Of a DNA stretch of 64,000 nt, positions 36,244 through 45,415 are shown one piece after another. The DNA is from Halomonas sp. M20. Its GTDB lineage: Bacteria; Pseudomonadota; Gammaproteobacteria; Pseudomonadales; Halomonadaceae. The DNA lies in contig NZ_JACNMQ010000002.1 of assembly GCF_020622265.1 (NCBI RefSeq), positions 434,001 to 498,000 on the forward strand. Reading direction: 5' to 3'. Positions within the stretch are counted from its first letter, which is position 1, and each line of letters starts with the position of its first letter. Below the pieces are notes generated by a model. That model saw nothing but the letters and a program-made list of their open reading frames with translations, did not search any database and was not told the DNA's origin. A program made the position numbers and the translations under genes.

Positions 36244-36387
36244 AGTCGGCAACACCCAATAAGCAGGAGAAGGGAGGGGCGTGAAATAGATAGCCGGATA
36301 TTATAAACCTCCCTCTCCAGCGGCTCAATGCACACCTGAAAGCGCGCATGGTAAGCTTTGGTGAATCTTGCTGGAGCCCTCTTCTTA

Positions 36388-37710
36388 ATGGCTGATCCTA
36401 CAACCCTTTCCGTCAGCGATCTCAATCGCCAGGCCCGCTTGATGCTGGAGCGCGGCTTCGGCGACTGCTGGGTGGAGGGCGAAGTGTCGGGCTTGGCCAA
36501 GCCTGCCTCCGGACACTGCTATTTCACCCTGAAGGATGACCGCGCTCAGGTGCGCTGCGCGCTGTTTCGCACCCGTGCCCGCTTTGCCGCGCCCTTCGCC
36601 AACGGGGATCATATTCGTGTCCGCGGGCGGGTCTCGGTGTTCGAACCCCGGGGCGACTATCAGTTGATCGTCGAGGCGGTGCAGCCCGCCGGTCAGGGTG
36701 CCTTGCTGGCGGCTTTCGAACGCCTGAAGCACCAGCTATCCGCCGAAGGCGTGTTCGTCAATGCGCGTCCCCTGCCCTATCCGCCCAGGCATCTGGCGCT
36801 TATTACCTCCGCCACCGGCGCGGCGGTGCGCGATGTGTTGGCGGTATTGGCGGCGCGCTGGCCTTTGGTCGATGTGACCCTGCTACCGGTGCCGGTGCAG
36901 GGGCGCGAGGCGGTGCCCGCGATCATTCGCGCCATTGCCCTTGCCAACAATGAACAGCGCTTCGACACCCTGCTGATCACCCGCGGCGGCGGCAGTCTCG
37001 AGGACCTGTGGGCCTTCAATGACGAACACCTGGCCCGGGCAATCTTCCATTCCCGGCTGCCGGTGATGTCCGCGGTGGGTCACGAGGTGGATGTGACCCT
37101 TGCAGATTTCGCCGCCGACGTTCGCGCCCCAACCCCCTCCGCCGCAGCGGAACAGCTGGTACCGGATCGGCGCGAGTTGATGCGCCGCTTGAGCGATGCT
37201 CGGCAGCGCCTGGTTCGCGTCGAACGTCTGCGGCTCGACCAGGAACTCCAACGCCTGGATTATCTGCGTGCGCGGCTACGCCATCCTGGCGAACGCTTGG
37301 CTCGCCAACGCCAGCATCTCGCTCAGCTTGAAGCACGCCTACAGCGCGCCATGCAGCAGCGTCTGGCTCAGGCACGACAACGCCAGGAGATGGCAAGGCG
37401 CAGTCTCACGCGTTTCGATCCTGCCCAGCAGATCGCCGAGTCGCGCCGGCGTCTTGAACAGGCGAGCAGACGCTTGAATTCGGCCCTGCCCCGGCGTCTT
37501 GAGGTGGAGCGTAATCGGCTCAATGCCCTGATGCGGGAATTGAACGCAGTAAGCCCGCTGGCGGTACTGGGCCGAGGCTATGCGATTATCGAAAACAGTG
37601 AAGGTAGCGTCGTCAAACGCGCCGAGGACACCCGCCCGGGTGAACGCCTCAGCGCGCGACTTGCGCAGGGAAGATTGTCAGTAGAAGTGAAGCGTCGTCA
37701 TAAACGTTAG
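36388..37710 (+). CDS. xseA: Exodeoxyribonuclease VII large subunit
   Basis: 440 residues. Degrades single-stranded DNA with the XseB subunit, which is not in the window. N-terminal OB fold (LSVSDLNRQARLMLERGFGDCWVEGEVS..., shown only partly), catalytic domain with LALITSATGAAVRDVL, RGGGSLEDLWAFNDE and HEVDVTLADFAADVRAPTPSAAAE, then a long coiled coil (about 285-400). ATG at 36388 has GGAG 11 bases upstream; an ATG 10 codons earlier is less likely. Confidence 0.96.
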   Translation: MADPTTLSVSDLNRQARLMLERGFGDCWVEGEVSGLAKPASGHCYFTLKDDRAQVRCALFRTRARFAAPFANGDHIRVRGRVSVFEPRGDYQLIVEAVQPAGQGALLAAFERLKHQLSAEGVFVNARPLPYPPRHLALITSATGAAVRDVLAVLAARWPLVDVTLLPVPVQGREAVPAIIRAIALANNEQRFDTLLITRGGGSLEDLWAFNDEHLARAIFHSRLPVMSAVGHEVDVTLADFAADVRAPTPSAAAEQLVPDRRELMRRLSDARQRLVRVERLRLDQELQRLDYLRARLRHPGERLARQRQHLAQLEARLQRAMQQRLAQARQRQEMARRSLTRFDPAQQIAESRRRLEQASRRLNSALPRRLEVERNRLNALMRELNAVSPLAVLGRGYAIIENSEGSVVKRAEDTRPGERLSARLAQGRLSVEVKRRHKR

Positions 37711-37728
37711 GCACCCCTTGTAACGTGC

Positions 37729-39093
37729 TTAATTGATCTCTTCCTCGGCTGCTCCAGGCTTGAATACACCCGCTTCCAGATCGTGCCGGCCCAGCAGCTT
37801 GTAGAAGTCGGTGCGATTGCGTCCGGCGATACGCGCCGCCTGGGTCACGTTGCCTTCGGTGATCTTCAGCACCTTGATCAGATAGCTACGCTCGAAGCTG
37901 GCCCGGGCGTCGTTGAAGGAAGGCAGTGCATTTTCTTCCGCCACCAGCGCCTGGGCGACCAGCGCCTCGGGAATGATCGGCGAGCTGGTCAGGGCCACGC
38001 ACTGCTCCACCACGTTGACCAGCTGACGCACGTTGCCCGGCCAGGCGCTGGAAGCCAGCAGGTTGAGCGCCTCCGAGGAGAAGCCCTTGACGAAGGGCTT
38101 ATGGCGCTCGGCGGCCTGGGTTACCAGATACTTGGCCAGCAGCGGCACATCCTCGGCGCGATCCTTGAGCGGCGGCAAGCGCAAATTGACCACGTTCAGG
38201 CGGTAGTAGAGATCCTCTCGGAAATCGCCTTCCGCCATGGCCCGGTCGAGATCCCGGTGGGTGGCGGAAATGACCCGCACATCGACGGGCATCGAGGTGG
38301 TCGACCCCAGCGGGCGCACTTGCCGATCCTGCAGCACCCGCAGCAACTTGACCTGCAGCGGCAGGGGCATGTCGCCGATCTCATCAAGAAACAGCGTACC
38401 GCCATCCGCCGCCTGAAAAAGCCCTTCGTGCTGGGTGATCGCGCCGGTAAACGCCCCCTTGGCGTGACCGAAAAGCTCGCTTTCCAGCAGCTGCTCCGGC
38501 AAGGCGCCGCAGTTGATGGCGATGAAGGGTTTATCGGACCGGGAACTGGCCTGATGAATGGCATTGGCGAAAAGCTCTTTACCGCTACCGCTGGGGCCGG
38601 TAACCAGCACGCTGACATCGGAACCCGCCACCATGCGGGCCTGCTCCAGCACGCGCTCCATATGAGGGCTTCGGGTAATAATGGCAGAACGCCATTCATT
38701 GTCGCCATTGCCGGCAGTACCTGGCGTCTGGCTCATGGCGTCTTCGATAGCAGCGAACAGCTCGTCCCGATCTACCGGCTTGGTCAGAAAGCTGAACACC
38801 CCCTGACGAGTGGCGCTGACCGCATCCGGGATCGAACCATGGGCGGTGAGGATGATGACCGGCAGCCCTGGAGCTTCCTTTTGCAACTGATGGAAAAGCG
38901 CCATGCCATCCATCTCGTCCATGCGCAGATCCGATAGCACCAGATCCGGCCGGGTCTTGCTCAAGCTATCCAGCGCCTGGCGCCCGCTTTCCGCCGTTGT
39001 CACGCGATAGCCGCGGCTCTCCAGACGCATGCCCAACAGCTTGAGCAGGCTGGCATCGTCATCTACCAATAGAATGTGGGCGGCATGCTTCAC
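37729..39093 (-). CDS. glrR: Sigma-54-dependent response regulator GlrR
   Basis: 454 residues: receiver domain (phospho-acceptor in [13 protein letters not shown]), AAA+ sigma-54 activator domain with Walker [15 protein letters not shown] loop ([13 protein letters not shown]) and Walker [13 protein letters not shown], and a C-terminal Fis-type HTH. Starts with GTG at 39093, seven bases after AAGGAG; the ATG 9 codons upstream has no such signal. Last gene of the glrK-qseG-glrR operon. In enterobacteria GlrR activates glmY from a sigma-54 promoter; see the candidate promoter at 41692. Confidence 0.93.
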   Translation of the reverse strand: MKHAAHILLVDDDASLLKLLGMRLESRGYRVTTAESGRQALDSLSKTRPDLVLSDLRMDEMDGMALFHQLQKEAPGLPVIILTAHGSIPDAVSATRQGVFSFLTKPVDRDELFAAIEDAMSQTPGTAGNGDNEWRSAIITRSPHMERVLEQARMVAGSDVSVLVTGPSGSGKELFANAIHQASSRSDKPFIAINCGALPEQLLESELFGHAKGAFTGAITQHEGLFQAADGGTLFLDEIGDMPLPLQVKLLRVLQDRQVRPLGSTTSMPVDVRVISATHRDLDRAMAEGDFREDLYYRLNVVNLRLPPLKDRAEDVPLLAKYLVTQAAERHKPFVKGFSSEALNLLASSAWPGNVRQLVNVVEQCVALTSSPIIPEALVAQALVAEENALPSFNDARASFERSYLIKVLKITEGNVTQAARIAGRNRTDFYKLLGRHDLEAGVFKPGAAEEEIN

Positions 39094-39150
39094 GTTTCGA
39101 CTCCTTGAAAGCGCAACCACAGGCCCCCGATGATAACCGTCCCGAAGGCG

Positions 39151-39684
39151 TCAGGGCGTCTGGTTACGCGAATTGATACTTTCCTCGATCGCCGTCAAGG
39201 CGTCGAGTTTCTTGGCGAGATCATCACGCTCCTGAACCACTTCGCGGCGCGACGCTTCGCTTCGGTAAACTTCTCCTATCAGCTTCCTGCGTGCCTCGAG
39301 GCCATTGAGCCACTGCCTGAGCAACGGCTGCAATTCACTCGGCGCCGAGGACAGATCAGCCTTTAGTAGTTCCGCGGCATCATTCCACTTATCCTGGCTC
39401 GACCAGGAATAGACCACGGCCCGGGCCAAACGATCATTATGCGTATCGCCTTCGACTTGTTCGAGTATGTGCTCGCGCCAGTCATTATCGGCTCGCTGAG
39501 CGGCCAGACCAAAATCCACCCAGGCCCCGAGCATACAGTCGCTTGCAGTCAAACTGGGCACATCGGACAAGCATTGGGCCGATTCAGCCGGGTTCGAATC
39601 GGCCCCGGCCATTTCAGGCAGCATATGGCACCCCGCCAAGAGCGAAGCCGCCAGCATGCTGGCCAGCAACGGTAGCTTTTTCAT
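39151..39684 (-). CDS. QseG-like outer-membrane lipoprotein
   Basis: 177 residues. Lipobox LLAGC after a typical signal (MKKLPLLASMLAAS), so it is lipid-anchored. The C-terminal half is helical and forms a coiled coil (EVVQERDDLAKKLDALTAIEES). Position between glrK and glrR is that of qseG, whose product binds and modulates the kinase QseE/GlrK; assignment rests on position and architecture, since overall similarity to E. coli QseG is weak to my eye. Confidence 0.75.
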   Translation of the reverse strand: MKKLPLLASMLAASLLAGCHMLPEMAGADSNPAESAQCLSDVPSLTASDCMLGAWVDFGLAAQRADNDWREHILEQVEGDTHNDRLARAVVYSWSSQDKWNDAAELLKADLSSAPSELQPLLRQWLNGLEARRKLIGEVYRSEASRREVVQERDDLAKKLDALTAIEESINSRNQTP

Positions 39685-39688
39685 ACCT

Positions 39689-41185
39689 TCAGTTCCTTGC
39701 GTTCGTATCGAGCGTCAGCATCGTCTGCTGCGTCAAATTATCGTTATCGAGGACATCTCCCCCATTCCAGGGCAGTGTCAGGCGGAAACACACCGCCAGG
39801 GTGTCGTCATCGACCAGTGCCAGATGACCTTGTTGCGCTCGGGCGCAATCCGCAGCCACGGATAGCCCGATGCCGGAGCCCTTGATGGGCCCTTTTCGAC
39901 GCGCACGCCCTTGATAGAACGCTTCGAAGAGCTTGTCTCGGTCGTCACTATCAATAGGCACGCCGCTATTGGCAACGTCAATTGTCAACGTGGGACCATG
40001 TTGACTTGTGCGTATTTCCAATTGTCCGCCGTCTTCTCCGTAGGCAATGGCATTGGAAATCAGGTTGTCGAGCACGCGTGCCGTACGATCGCGATCCGCC
40101 ATCCATTCGATGGGCGTACGCGCCGCGTTGATTTCCATTCCCTTGTTGCTCAATGCCAGCTGGTGCTTGCCTAGCACTTCCTGTATCAGACTCGCCACGT
40201 TGAAACATTCGTTGTCGGCGGTTTGATTGTGCTGCAATAAATTATAGTCGAGTAATTGCTCGATCAGCCTTTGTAATTCCAATCCGCTATTATCGATCAA
40301 CTCGACGATTTCGAGCTGACGCGGGGTCAACTCCCCGACGATGCCATCGGAAAGCAGACTGGTGCCTTCGCGAACGCTGGCAAGCGGTGTCTTGAGTTCA
40401 TGGGACATGTGACGCAAAAACTGCTGTTTCTGTGCTTCCAGCTCGCTCAAGCGCACTGATAACCAGTCAAGGCGCTCGCCCAGGTTGACGAGTTCCGCTG
40501 GCCCCTGGATCAGATTCGACGAGGCAGGCTCCATGCCACTGCCCAGGGTCAGGATACGGCGCTCGATCTGGCGAATCGGACGGATGATCAACCAGGTGAA
40601 CAACAACATCAAGGCAAGGCTTGCCGAAACCAGTGCCGCAGTCTGCAACCATAGGCGCTGCTGTACTTCTTCCGCTTGGGCGCTGATGTTTTCGATGCGG
40701 TTATCGATCTGTAGATTGGTGGCCTCGCGTACGGCGCTGGTCTTTTCCCCGAAACTGGTGAACCCCTCCAGGTTCTCGCTGACTTCTTCGGCGGTCATGG
40801 TAGTCAGCATCGCCAGAGTTTCGATTTGATCGCTCAAGGCAGCGATTTCGTCGTTGTCGGGTAACAGACGCTGCTGGGCCTCGAGAAGCGCCGCATACTC
40901 CTCCACCTTGGAGGCATAGATGTCCATCAGGCCCGGCTGTTCGATGACGGCATACTGACGAGCGCTACGCTCCATTTCCAGGGCCAGATTGGACAGCGCT
41001 CGAGCGCGCCGGGTCTGTTCGACGGCCTGGCGTGCGCTGATATCCGCAAGATAGGAAAGCTCAGAAAGCGCTTGGCCCGCCTGAAACATCAGAACGGCAA
41101 TCGGCAGCATTACTACCAGAAAAGCTAATAGTACTAGCTGTAATAGTGATCGAGGACGCCAGCGGCGTGAGACCTTTGAGGTCAT
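39689..41185 (-). CDS. glrK: Sensor histidine kinase GlrK
   Basis: 498 residues. Two membrane helices (about 16-36 and 185-205) flank a 150-residue helical periplasmic sensor, followed by a HAMP region, HisKA with HMSHELKTPLAS and an ATPase domain (LDNLISNAIAYG N-box, SGIGLSVAAD G2-box). Phosphorylates GlrR. Start at ATG 41185 (MTSKVSRRW, basic before the first helix); an ATG 17 codons earlier lacks a clear ribosome site. Gene end is 4 bases from qseG. Confidence 0.92.
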   Translation of the reverse strand: MTSKVSRRWRPRSLLQLVLLAFLVVMLPIAVLMFQAGQALSELSYLADISARQAVEQTRRARALSNLALEMERSARQYAVIEQPGLMDIYASKVEEYAALLEAQQRLLPDNDEIAALSDQIETLAMLTTMTAEEVSENLEGFTSFGEKTSAVREATNLQIDNRIENISAQAEEVQQRLWLQTAALVSASLALMLLFTWLIIRPIRQIERRILTLGSGMEPASSNLIQGPAELVNLGERLDWLSVRLSELEAQKQQFLRHMSHELKTPLASVREGTSLLSDGIVGELTPRQLEIVELIDNSGLELQRLIEQLLDYNLLQHNQTADNECFNVASLIQEVLGKHQLALSNKGMEINAARTPIEWMADRDRTARVLDNLISNAIAYGEDGGQLEIRTSQHGPTLTIDVANSGVPIDSDDRDKLFEAFYQGRARRKGPIKGSGIGLSVAADCARAQQGHLALVDDDTLAVCFRLTLPWNGGDVLDNDNLTQQTMLTLDTNARN

Positions 41186-41297
41186 GGCAACAGTTCTATG
41201 CAGAAGAAGGATCGAAAACATTAGTCTTACCTGCATAGCATACCAGAGTTGCCGCTAAGCAAAGTCGTAGACATCTCAACTGCACAAAAAAACTGCA

Positions 41298-41325
41298 AAA
41301 AAGAGGGCCGACAAGTGCCGGCCCA
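41298..41325 (-). terminator. Rho-independent terminator upstream of glrK
   Basis: Minus strand GGGCCG - GCACTTGT - CGGCCC followed by TCTTTTTT. It lies 113 bases before the glrK ATG and has no annotated gene in front of it, so it must end a separate minus-strand transcript. Confidence 0.8.
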
Positions 41326-41684
41326 AGGTACGCAGGGAACTGAAGGGTCAAGTGAGTACTCATCGCGTGCCTACCTGTCTAGACACCTCCGAGAACTCGG
41401 ATGGTCCCGAAGGACCCGAAGCCATGAAACCGCATCAATGTCCGACAGGAACTGACGATCTCATGTCTAGCGGCGAACCGCCGTGCTTCGTTCTTCGATA
41501 CGCCGCCTGGGCGTCGTATCTAAATTGATCCCCCTTCCGGGGGAATGGCGTCCGTGCCGGGCCTCCTTGCCCAATTGGTACATTTCCATGCCGTATCGGC
41601 AGTACCATCTCATCGCAACCTGAGTCACACATCGCATAGAGCAGAAGAAACGATTCGAACTTGCTGAAACCCTTCTATTGCTCA
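41299..41684 (-). ncRNA. Candidate sRNA or small-protein transcript upstream of glrK
   Basis: The gap between argA and glrK (41186-41942, 757 bases) has no normal gene. On the minus strand a sigma-54-like promoter (41692-41711) would start RNA near 41684 and the terminator at 41298 would end it, about 385 nt. Several hairpins are visible, including CCCCC-GGAA-GGGGG, GGTCC-TTC-GGGACC and a GATACGACGCC/GGCGGCGTATC stem. A 48-codon frame (41467-41613, MRWYCRYGMEMYQLGKEARHG...) with only a weak CAGG before it could be a small protein. Position equals that of GlmY in enterobacteria, but I see no GlmY sequence. Confidence 0.5.
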
Positions 41685-41691
41685 CTTGATT

Positions 41692-41711
41692 CAATGCGAC
41701 AGGCATGCCAA
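41692..41711 (-). promoter_or_regulatory. Sigma-54-like -24/-12 promoter
   Basis: Minus strand TTGGCATGCCTGTCGCATTG. Consensus TGGCAC-N5-TTGCA is matched as TGGCAT-N5-TCGCA: the invariant GG and GC are present and 12 bases apart, with one deviation in each element. An A/T-rich tract (41712-41760) follows upstream, suitable for IHF. No TGTC-N10-GACA GlrR box was found in the 200 bases upstream. Confidence 0.5.
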
Positions 41712-41942
41712 CAATCACTATTTTACAATAAAAACAAATACTTAAAAAATTCCGTGTCGACGCTATCGTCGGTGCGTCTTACCATTTCGATAAAAAGTGG
41801 GTTCGAGATATCCTCGCTTCGTCTCTAAACGGCAACGAGCAATCTCATGTGTTGAACATTGCGATCGAAAACAGGAGGTTGGCGAGTATCTGACCAGCGA
41901 CAACGGCATGTCATTGTCGCTTCAACGCCTCAGATCAACCAT

Positions 41943-43265
41943 TCAAGCATTTCGAATCAATGGTTTGAGCAGAATCTTGGATTTGCGAATGTGGTTGTAG
42001 GCATCGCGACGCGCCGCTGGCAGCGCGTCGATATCCGCGGGACCGAAACCGTGTTCAATGAACCAGTGAGCGGTATGGGTGGTGAGGGCAAACAGTGCCT
42101 CAAGTTCGTGACGCCGGGCGCGCCGTTCCACCTCGCCCAGCAGCACTCCTGCCCGGGCGCTGCCGCGGTAATCGGTATGCACGGCGACACAGGCAAGTTC
42201 ACCCATGGCGGAGTCAGGGACCAGATGCAGCGCCGCGCAACCGATGATCATGCCGTCGCGCTCGATAACCACATAGTCGCCAATCTCCTGCTCGAGCCGC
42301 TCCCGGGAGCGTTCGATCAATACATCGTGTTCCTGCAGGGGGCGCAGCAGTTCGAGTAGACCGGCAATGTCTCGCAGCTCCGCGGGGCGCAGCTGCTCAT
42401 AGCGGTGCTGGGTGATCATCGTACCCAGGCCGTCCCGGGTGAATAGCTCTCCCAGCAAGGCATCGTGATTGTGCCAGGGCAGCAGATGGGTGCGTCCAAC
42501 CCCGTGACGCGCCGCGCCGCAGGCTGCGCTCAAATGGCGCGCAAGCTCACTGCCGGGCGTGGCAGCGGCACGTAACGGTTCCGCTTCATCCGGCGACAGC
42601 TGGCGCTGCAACTGGCCCTCGGCGTCATGCAGGCCCTCCGCATCCCCCAGCAGGATCAGCTTATCGGCCTTGAGGGCGATGGCGGCATGCTGAGCCACCT
42701 CGGAGGCATCCAGATCGAAGACTTCGCCGGTACTGGAAAATCCCAGCGGCGGCAACACGACCAGGGCGTCCCGCTCGAGCAGCGCATCGATCGCGCTCTT
42801 GCGCACTCGCCGCACCTCTCCGCTATGATCGAAATCGATCCCGTGACGCACTCCCAGAGGTTTGGCCATGACGAGATTGCCGGACACCGCGATAAGCTCG
42901 ACGCCATGCAGCGGCGTGTTAGGCAGGCCTAGGGAAAGCCGCGCCTCCAGCCATAGGCGCTGCTGTGCCGCTACGCGCTCGACGCAGGCCATGATCTGAC
43001 GATGGGCGACCCAGCGCCCTTCATACCGTTCAGGTACAACGCCTTCCTGCTCGAGTGCCCGACTGACCTGGGGCCGAATACCGTAAACGACGACCAGGCG
43101 TATCCCGAGGGTATGCAGCAGGGCCAGATCCTGAATGAGCTGTTCGCCCCGCTCGTCGATCATGGCGTCGCCTTCGATCAATATGACGAAGGTACGTCCA
43201 CGATGCGTATTGATGTAGGGCGACGAATTGCGAAACCACTCGACGAAGGGAAAGTGTGTCTTCAA
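41943..43265 (-). CDS. argA: N-acetylglutamate synthase (amino-acid N-acetyltransferase)
   Basis: 440 residues, as for E. coli ArgA (443). First step of arginine synthesis. N-terminal amino-acid-kinase-like domain (FRNSSPYINTHRGRTFVI, LHTLGIRLVVVYG) and C-terminal GNAT domain (LACVAVHTDYRGSARAGVLL, HWFIEHGFGPADIDALP). No ATG is available at the right place: TTG at 43265 (MKTHFPFVEWF) has GAGG 8 bases upstream, GTG at 43274 is the alternative. Follows pit by 36 bases on the same strand. Confidence 0.94.
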   Translation of the reverse strand: MKTHFPFVEWFRNSSPYINTHRGRTFVILIEGDAMIDERGEQLIQDLALLHTLGIRLVVVYGIRPQVSRALEQEGVVPERYEGRWVAHRQIMACVERVAAQQRLWLEARLSLGLPNTPLHGVELIAVSGNLVMAKPLGVRHGIDFDHSGEVRRVRKSAIDALLERDALVVLPPLGFSSTGEVFDLDASEVAQHAAIALKADKLILLGDAEGLHDAEGQLQRQLSPDEAEPLRAAATPGSELARHLSAACGAARHGVGRTHLLPWHNHDALLGELFTRDGLGTMITQHRYEQLRPAELRDIAGLLELLRPLQEHDVLIERSRERLEQEIGDYVVIERDGMIIGCAALHLVPDSAMGELACVAVHTDYRGSARAGVLLGEVERRARRHELEALFALTTHTAHWFIEHGFGPADIDALPAARRDAYNHIRKSKILLKPLIRNA

Positions 43266-43300
43266 AACCTGCACCTCGATAGCAGCAAACTGCAAGCCAA

Positions 43301-44572
43301 TCAGCTGCCGAACATACCCTTGAACATGAAGAAGAACAGGATCGCCAGCAGCGCGCCGGCGGGTAGCGTGATCAGCCAGGACAGCACGATCGTGCCCAGT
43401 ACCCGCAGATTGAGCGCCGCCATGCCTCGCGCCAGCCCAACCCCAAGCACCGCTCCCACCAGGGTATGGGTAGTGGAAACCGGCAGCCCTGTTCCCGAAG
43501 CCAGCACCACGGTGGTGGCCGCCGCCAGCGTCGCGGCGAAACCGCGGCTCGGGGTCAGTTCGGTAATACCGGTGCCCACGGTTGCAATCACGCGATGCCC
43601 ATAGGTGACAAGGCCGGCAACGATCCCGCCACCGCCCAATACCAGCACCCACCAGGGGAGAATCGCTGCGCCACCGATTTCGCCATGGGTGCGCACAACG
43701 CTGATCACGGCTGCCAGGGGGCCGACCGCATTGGCAACATCGTTGGAGCCATGAGCAAAGGCCATGGCACAGGCGGTGAACATCATCAGAACACCGAAGA
43801 TGCGCTCGACGCCGGAGAACTGAAAATCACCGTTCTTGGCGCCCTTGGCGCGGCTGATGCGATTCTCGAGGCCTATGCCCAGCAGCATGATGACCAAACC
43901 GATCCCGATGGCGATCAGCAGGCTTTCACCAAAGCTCAAGTCCATCCCCATATGGGAGAGCCCCTTGACCAGGGTCACCATGGAAACGATGAACCCGACC
44001 AGGAAGATATACGCGGGCACATAGCGCTTGGCCGCGGCAAAGGGGTCTTTGCTTTCGAAGATCAATAACTGTACCGACTTGAACAGCACGAAGCCGAAGC
44101 TACCCGCCAGCACCGGCGACACCACCCAGCTGGCGGCAATCTGACCGACCTTGCCCCAACCGACGGCATCGACGCCAAGCCCGGCCACGGCGAAGCCGAC
44201 GATGGCGCCGACAATGGAGTGAGTCGTCGAGACCGGCCAGCCTCGAGCCGAGGCAATCAGCAGCCACAAGCCCGCCGCCAGCAGCGATGCCAGCATGCCG
44301 TAGACCAGTAGCTGGGGGTCGTCCACGAGAAGTTCGGGATTGATGATGCCCTTTCGAATGGTCTCGGTAACCTGCCCGCCCGCAAGCCAGGCGCCGAGAA
44401 ACTCGAATATTACCGCAATCAGGATGGCCTGCTTGATGGTGATGGCCTTGGAACCGACGGAGGTTCCCATGGCGTTGGCCACATCGTTGGCGCCAACGCC
44501 CCAGGCCATGAAGAAGCCAAAGACACAGGCGAGAATGATGAATACGTCACCGTATTGCTCAATGATAAACAT
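43301..44572 (-). CDS. Inorganic phosphate transporter, PiT family
   Basis: 423 residues with about 10 membrane helices. The two inverted PiT repeats are obvious: GANDVANAMGTSVGSKA near the N-terminus and GSNDVANAVGPLAAV in the second half, plus PVSTTHSIVGAIVG and PVSTTHTLVGAVLG. Imports phosphate, probably as a metal-phosphate or with protons. Its DUF47/PhoU-like partner lies immediately upstream. Confidence 0.94.
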   Translation of the reverse strand: MFIIEQYGDVFIILACVFGFFMAWGVGANDVANAMGTSVGSKAITIKQAILIAVIFEFLGAWLAGGQVTETIRKGIINPELLVDDPQLLVYGMLASLLAAGLWLLIASARGWPVSTTHSIVGAIVGFAVAGLGVDAVGWGKVGQIAASWVVSPVLAGSFGFVLFKSVQLLIFESKDPFAAAKRYVPAYIFLVGFIVSMVTLVKGLSHMGMDLSFGESLLIAIGIGLVIMLLGIGLENRISRAKGAKNGDFQFSGVERIFGVLMMFTACAMAFAHGSNDVANAVGPLAAVISVVRTHGEIGGAAILPWWVLVLGGGGIVAGLVTYGHRVIATVGTGITELTPSRGFAATLAAATTVVLASGTGLPVSTTHTLVGAVLGVGLARGMAALNLRVLGTIVLSWLITLPAGALLAILFFFMFKGMFGS

Positions 44573-44637
44573 GGGCAGCCGTTTTTTTAAGGGTGGCGTT
44601 CATTGGCAAATCCGCACTCCGAAATGGAGCGCAGGAT

Positions 44638-45318
44638 TCAGCGAGCAGTCAGTATCTGTAGTCGGCTGCCGACGCGCTCGGCACGATCCGCAAGATCGCC
44701 GATCCAGTCGATGATCTTGTACAGGAACATGACATCTACCGGTGGCAGATCTTCTTCGAGGTCGAAAAGCTGGCGCCGGATGGCGATTTCCTGAGCATCC
44801 GCCTGATGCTCGAGTTCGTGCAGATCCCGAATCAGGTTTTCCATGAGCTGTGCTACATTGCGGCCGAAGCCGGACTCGAGCAACGATTCGAGTTCCTCAA
44901 GTGCCTTGCGTGCCTGATCCACCGCCGCAATGGCGATCTCCAGATAGCTGCGCATCGGTGTCGCCAGAGGCCCGGGAATTTCCATGGAACGCCCCATCAT
45001 GATGCCGGTAATGTCTCGAGCCCGATTGGCGATCTTGTCCTGCACACTGATCAGCTCCAGCAGATCCGAGCGGGATACCGGTAGGAACAGGGTATTGGGC
45101 AGGTTGAGTCGTAGCTGCGTCTTGAGCTCATCCGCCTCGTTCTCGAGTACCGTCACTTTTTCGCGATATTGGGCGGCTTCCTCCCAATTACCCGCCAGCG
45201 CGGCATCGAAGAAAGGCAATAGCTGTTCGGCGCACTCATTGGTCTTGACGATATGAGCCAATAACGGCTGAAAGGGCGAGCGCCCGAACAACGCTGAAAA
45301 TGGATTGGACGTCATCAT
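44638..45318 (-). CDS. DUF47 family (TIGR00153) PhoU-like Pit accessory protein
   Basis: 226 residues, all-helical. Begins MMTSNPFSALFGRSPFQPL and shows NLPNTLFLPVSRSDLLELISVQDKIANRARDI, typical for this family with its metal-binding acidic positions. Proteins of this kind always accompany PiT transporters and restrict or tune them. Two tandem ATGs (45318, 45315), no strong ribosome site; the longer frame upstream (45390) lacks homology. Operon with pit (65-base gap). Confidence 0.9.
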   Translation of the reverse strand: MMTSNPFSALFGRSPFQPLLAHIVKTNECAEQLLPFFDAALAGNWEEAAQYREKVTVLENEADELKTQLRLNLPNTLFLPVSRSDLLELISVQDKIANRARDITGIMMGRSMEIPGPLATPMRSYLEIAIAAVDQARKALEELESLLESGFGRNVAQLMENLIRDLHELEHQADAQEIAIRRQLFDLEEDLPPVDVMFLYKIIDWIGDLADRAERVGSRLQILTAR

Positions 45319-45415
45319 AAAAGAGTGTCGCGGGTTGAGAATGGCGTCGTTAGTATAATGTTTGCGTCGAGCAACGTCATGAAGTTTCATTCAACAGTGG
45401 CAACGGGATAACGCG

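Noticed and set aside
41299-41684. The structured RNA as tmRNA, RNase P, 6S or GlmY/GlmZ itself
   Set aside because: No conserved core of any of these was found on the minus strand; only position and promoter type resemble glmY.
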